DNA of 36,165 bases, taken from the NCBI GenBank assembly GCA_002007365.1, contig LNZR01000079.1, forward strand, positions 1 through 36,165, given 5' to 3'. The DNA comes from Epulopiscium sp. Nele67-Bin005. Lineage in GTDB: Bacteria > Bacillota > Clostridia > Lachnospirales > Cellulosilyticaceae. Made by a program: the position numbers and the translations under genes. This document shows, one piece after another, positions 34,620 through 36,165 of this stretch (within the stretch, counting starts at the first letter, position 1; every line of letters begins with the position of its first letter). The notes beneath the pieces are model-generated. The model ran no database searches. It was not told the DNA's origin and saw only the letters and a list, made by a program, of their open reading frames with translations.

Positions 34620-35876
34620 ATGAAGTGTATTTATTGTGGAAATAGTCAACAACATTGTACTTGTGGTGGTAGAAGACCTGAGAAATATTCTTATGATGAT
34701 AGTTATTACTATTATCCTGTTCCAGGTCCTAGAGGCGAGCCTGGCCCTAAAGGCTGTCGTGGTGAAATGGGTCCTGCTGGTCCTAAAGGTTGCCGTGGTG
34801 AAATGGGTCCTGCTGGTCCTAAAGGTTGTCGTGGTGAAGTTGGGCCTGCTGGTCCTAAAGGCTGTCGTGGTGAAATGGGTCCTGCTGGTCCTAAAGGTTG
34901 CCATGGCGAAGTAGGTCCTGCTGGTCCTAAAGGCTGTCGTGGTGAAATTGGTCCTCAAGGTCCTCAAGGCCTCCAAGGTGAAATTGGTCCTCAAGGTCCT
35001 GCTGGTCCTAAAGGCTGTCGTGGCGAAGTTGGTCCTCAAGGTCCTATGGGTCCTGCTGGTCCTATGGGAGAAACGGGTCCTAAAGGTGCTGATGGAAAAT
35101 GTGTTATGGGTATGACTGGCCCTCGTGGTCCTCAAGGCCTCCAAGGTGAAATTGGTCCTCAAGGTCCTGCTGGTCCTATGGGAGAAATGGGCCCTAAAGG
35201 CGAATGTGGTGCTAAAGGTGAATGTGGTGCTAAAGGTGAGCAAGGTTTAAGAGGTGCTAGAGGATACCAAGGTGTTCAAGGTGAGCAAGGTATTCAGGGT
35301 AAACAAGGTGAAGTTGGTCCTATGGGTCCTCAAGGTGAAGTTGGTCCAATCGGTCCAGTTGGTCCTATGGGAGAAATGGGTCCTGCTGGTCCTAAAGGTG
35401 ATGCTGGAGTTCGTGGTATGGTTGGTCCTATGGGTCCTCGTGGTCCTCGTGGCTGCCCTGGTGAACAAGGACCTCAAGGTGAACCTGGTCCTCAAGGTGA
35501 AATGGGTCCTCGTGGTCCTATAGGTCCTCATGGTCCAAAAGGTTGCCCTGGTGAACCTGGTCCTCAAGGTGAAATGGGTCCTGCTGGTCCAATTGGTCCT
35601 CGTGGTCCTCGTGGTCCTGCTGGTCCTAAAGGCTGCCCTGGTGAACCTGGTTCTCAAGGTGAAATGGGTCCTGCTGGTCCTCAAGGTGAGCAAGGTCTTC
35701 AAGGTGAAGCTGGCCCTCAAGGTGAACAAGGTATCCAAGGTGAAGTTGGTCCTCAAGGCGAACAAGGTATCCAAGGTGAAATGGGTATCCAAGGTATTGC
35801 TGGCCCTCGTGGTCCTGTAGGTCCTCGTGGTCCTCAAGGTCTTGCTGTAAAACACAACATCCTTATTATGACATAA
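34620..35876 (+). CDS. collagen-like protein with cysteine-bearing Gly-X-Y triplets
   Basis: The 418-residue protein starts with a short Cys-rich head (C3, C6, C13, C15, a CxxC/CxC pattern that could bind zinc or cross-link) and a Tyr-rich linker (23-32). Residues 36-409 are 124 Gly-X-Y triplets, broken once by two extra residues (VM, after GKC). Frequent units are [12 protein letters not shown] and GPQ-GEQ. Thirteen cysteines sit in the triplets, mostly at X (GCR, GCP). A nine-residue tail ends the protein. There is no signal peptide and no BclA-type C-terminal trimerisation domain. By analogy with exosporium collagens it may coat spores. A GGAGGG site precedes the ATG. Base composition is GC-richer than its surroundings because of Gly/Pro codons. 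Confidence 0.88.
   Translation: MKCIYCGNSQQHCTCGGRRPEKYSYDDSYYYYPVPGPRGEPGPKGCRGEMGPAGPKGCRGEMGPAGPKGCRGEVGPAGPKGCRGEMGPAGPKGCHGEVGPAGPKGCRGEIGPQGPQGLQGEIGPQGPAGPKGCRGEVGPQGPMGPAGPMGETGPKGADGKCVMGMTGPRGPQGLQGEIGPQGPAGPMGEMGPKGECGAKGECGAKGEQGLRGARGYQGVQGEQGIQGKQGEVGPMGPQGEVGPIGPVGPMGEMGPAGPKGDAGVRGMVGPMGPRGPRGCPGEQGPQGEPGPQGEMGPRGPIGPHGPKGCPGEPGPQGEMGPAGPIGPRGPRGPAGPKGCPGEPGSQGEMGPAGPQGEQGLQGEAGPQGEQGIQGEVGPQGEQGIQGEMGIQGIAGPRGPVGPRGPQGLAVKHNILIMT
34725..35846 (+). repeat. collagen triplet repeat region
   Basis: The region consists of 124 codon triplets beginning GGN, with higher-order units such as the 36-base GGTCCTGCTGGTCCTAAAGG type repeated five or more times near 34765-34930. The repeats are prone to length change and misassembly, so the exact count may be uncertain. 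Confidence 0.9.
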
Positions 35877-36165
35877 TTCATCTGTTTTTATATAGTCTAC
35901 GAAGTAACAGAATGTATGTCATGCAATGTATTTAAATCTGTAATAACTGATTTCTACTTGCAAGTAGGCAAAGTACTTAAGAGATAATTTGACATGCATA
36001 CTGCCCTGATGTAGCACTGCAAAAAAATTGTTTGCATCTTAATATTTGTGTTTTACCAAATTACATATTTGGAATTGAATGCATCCCCAATTAATATAAT
36101 GTCACTCTCTTTTTATCTCCACTTTGTTCTCTACCAGCCCATAGAAAATTATTTATTCTTGAGCT
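35877..36165. other. right edge, no gene recognised
   Basis: No coding or RNA feature is supported. A 14-bp palindrome CTACTTGCAAGTAG (35954-35967) lies here. I see no clear terminator for the collagen-like gene. Confidence 0.4.

Noticed and set aside
34575-35855. Long open frames antisense to, and in other frames of, the collagen-like gene
   Set aside because: They are by-products of the triplet repeat, give low-complexity Thr/Arg/Phe or Val/Leu/Lys strings, and lack ribosome binding sites.
35954-35967. 14-bp palindrome CTACTTGCAAGTAG downstream of the collagen-like gene
   Set aside because: Too short, with no T-run and no partner copy, to call a terminator or operator.

Overview
The window comes from a low-GC, spore-forming Firmicute, most likely a clostridium of the Lachnospirales/Cellulosilyticaceae type. 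The evidence is the clostridial 16S rRNA fragment at the left edge, AT-rich intergenic DNA with GGAGG-type ribosome binding sites, and gene content that includes a SpoIID/LytB-domain protein, a DUF1540 protein, Cys/His-rich coat-like proteins and a collagen-like surface protein. Species cannot be named from this window. Most of it is ordinary chromosomal sequence made of short transcription units, nearly all with a visible terminator. I see no tRNA, CRISPR array, complete insertion sequence, prophage or attachment site.

Layout. 1-733: 5' third of a 16S rRNA gene (minus strand) with three tandem promoter-like elements. 874-3158: glgB (glycogen branching enzyme) with its promoter and terminator. 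3403-6376: an unrecognised acidic protein, a DegV fatty-acid-binding protein and a K+-channel-like protein. 6489-6976: two small genes, a 56-residue peptide with its own promoter and terminator, and a DUF1540 protein. 7147-10173: a vitamin-type locus with a MocR/PdxR-like regulator divergent from an APH/choline-kinase-fold kinase and an ECF-transporter S component, with a perfect 18-bp palindrome between them. 10173-10902: two related small proteins, one Cys/His-rich, behind a sigma-K-like promoter. 11192-12327: SEC-C protein and a small membrane protein. 12484-14967: an unusually long SpoIID-family protein. 15228-17660: a peroxide-defence pair, AhpC and an AhpF-like reductase with swapped domain order. 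17744-19821: a two-gene cell-wall operon (YARHG-repeat protein and lipoprotein amidase).

20273-22396: a methyl-accepting chemotaxis protein. 22399-23392: an unknown protein. 23413-26539: a MacB/LolD-type ABC exporter (ATPase and large FtsX-type permease), with a small membrane protein on the opposite strand. 27058-32482: an apparent operon of an FtsA-like ATPase with a long repetitive coiled coil, a PepD dipeptidase and an AI-2E-family transporter. 32866-34117: two tandem TerD-family proteins. 34484-35876: a collagen-like protein with 124 Gly-X-Y triplets and regularly spaced cysteines, behind a sigma-K-like promoter.

The most interesting material is the candidate spore-surface set: the cysteine-bearing collagen, the Cys/His-rich pair, DUF1540 and SpoIID-like genes, two of them with the same AC-N17-CATANNNTA promoter pattern. 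Other points worth attention are the free-standing 56-residue peptide resembling the tail of Rpn/PD-(D/E)XK transposases, the regulator-kinase-ECF salvage locus, and the FtsA-like protein with an exact 39-bp internal duplication. No experimentally known system is recognised that would tie all of these together.
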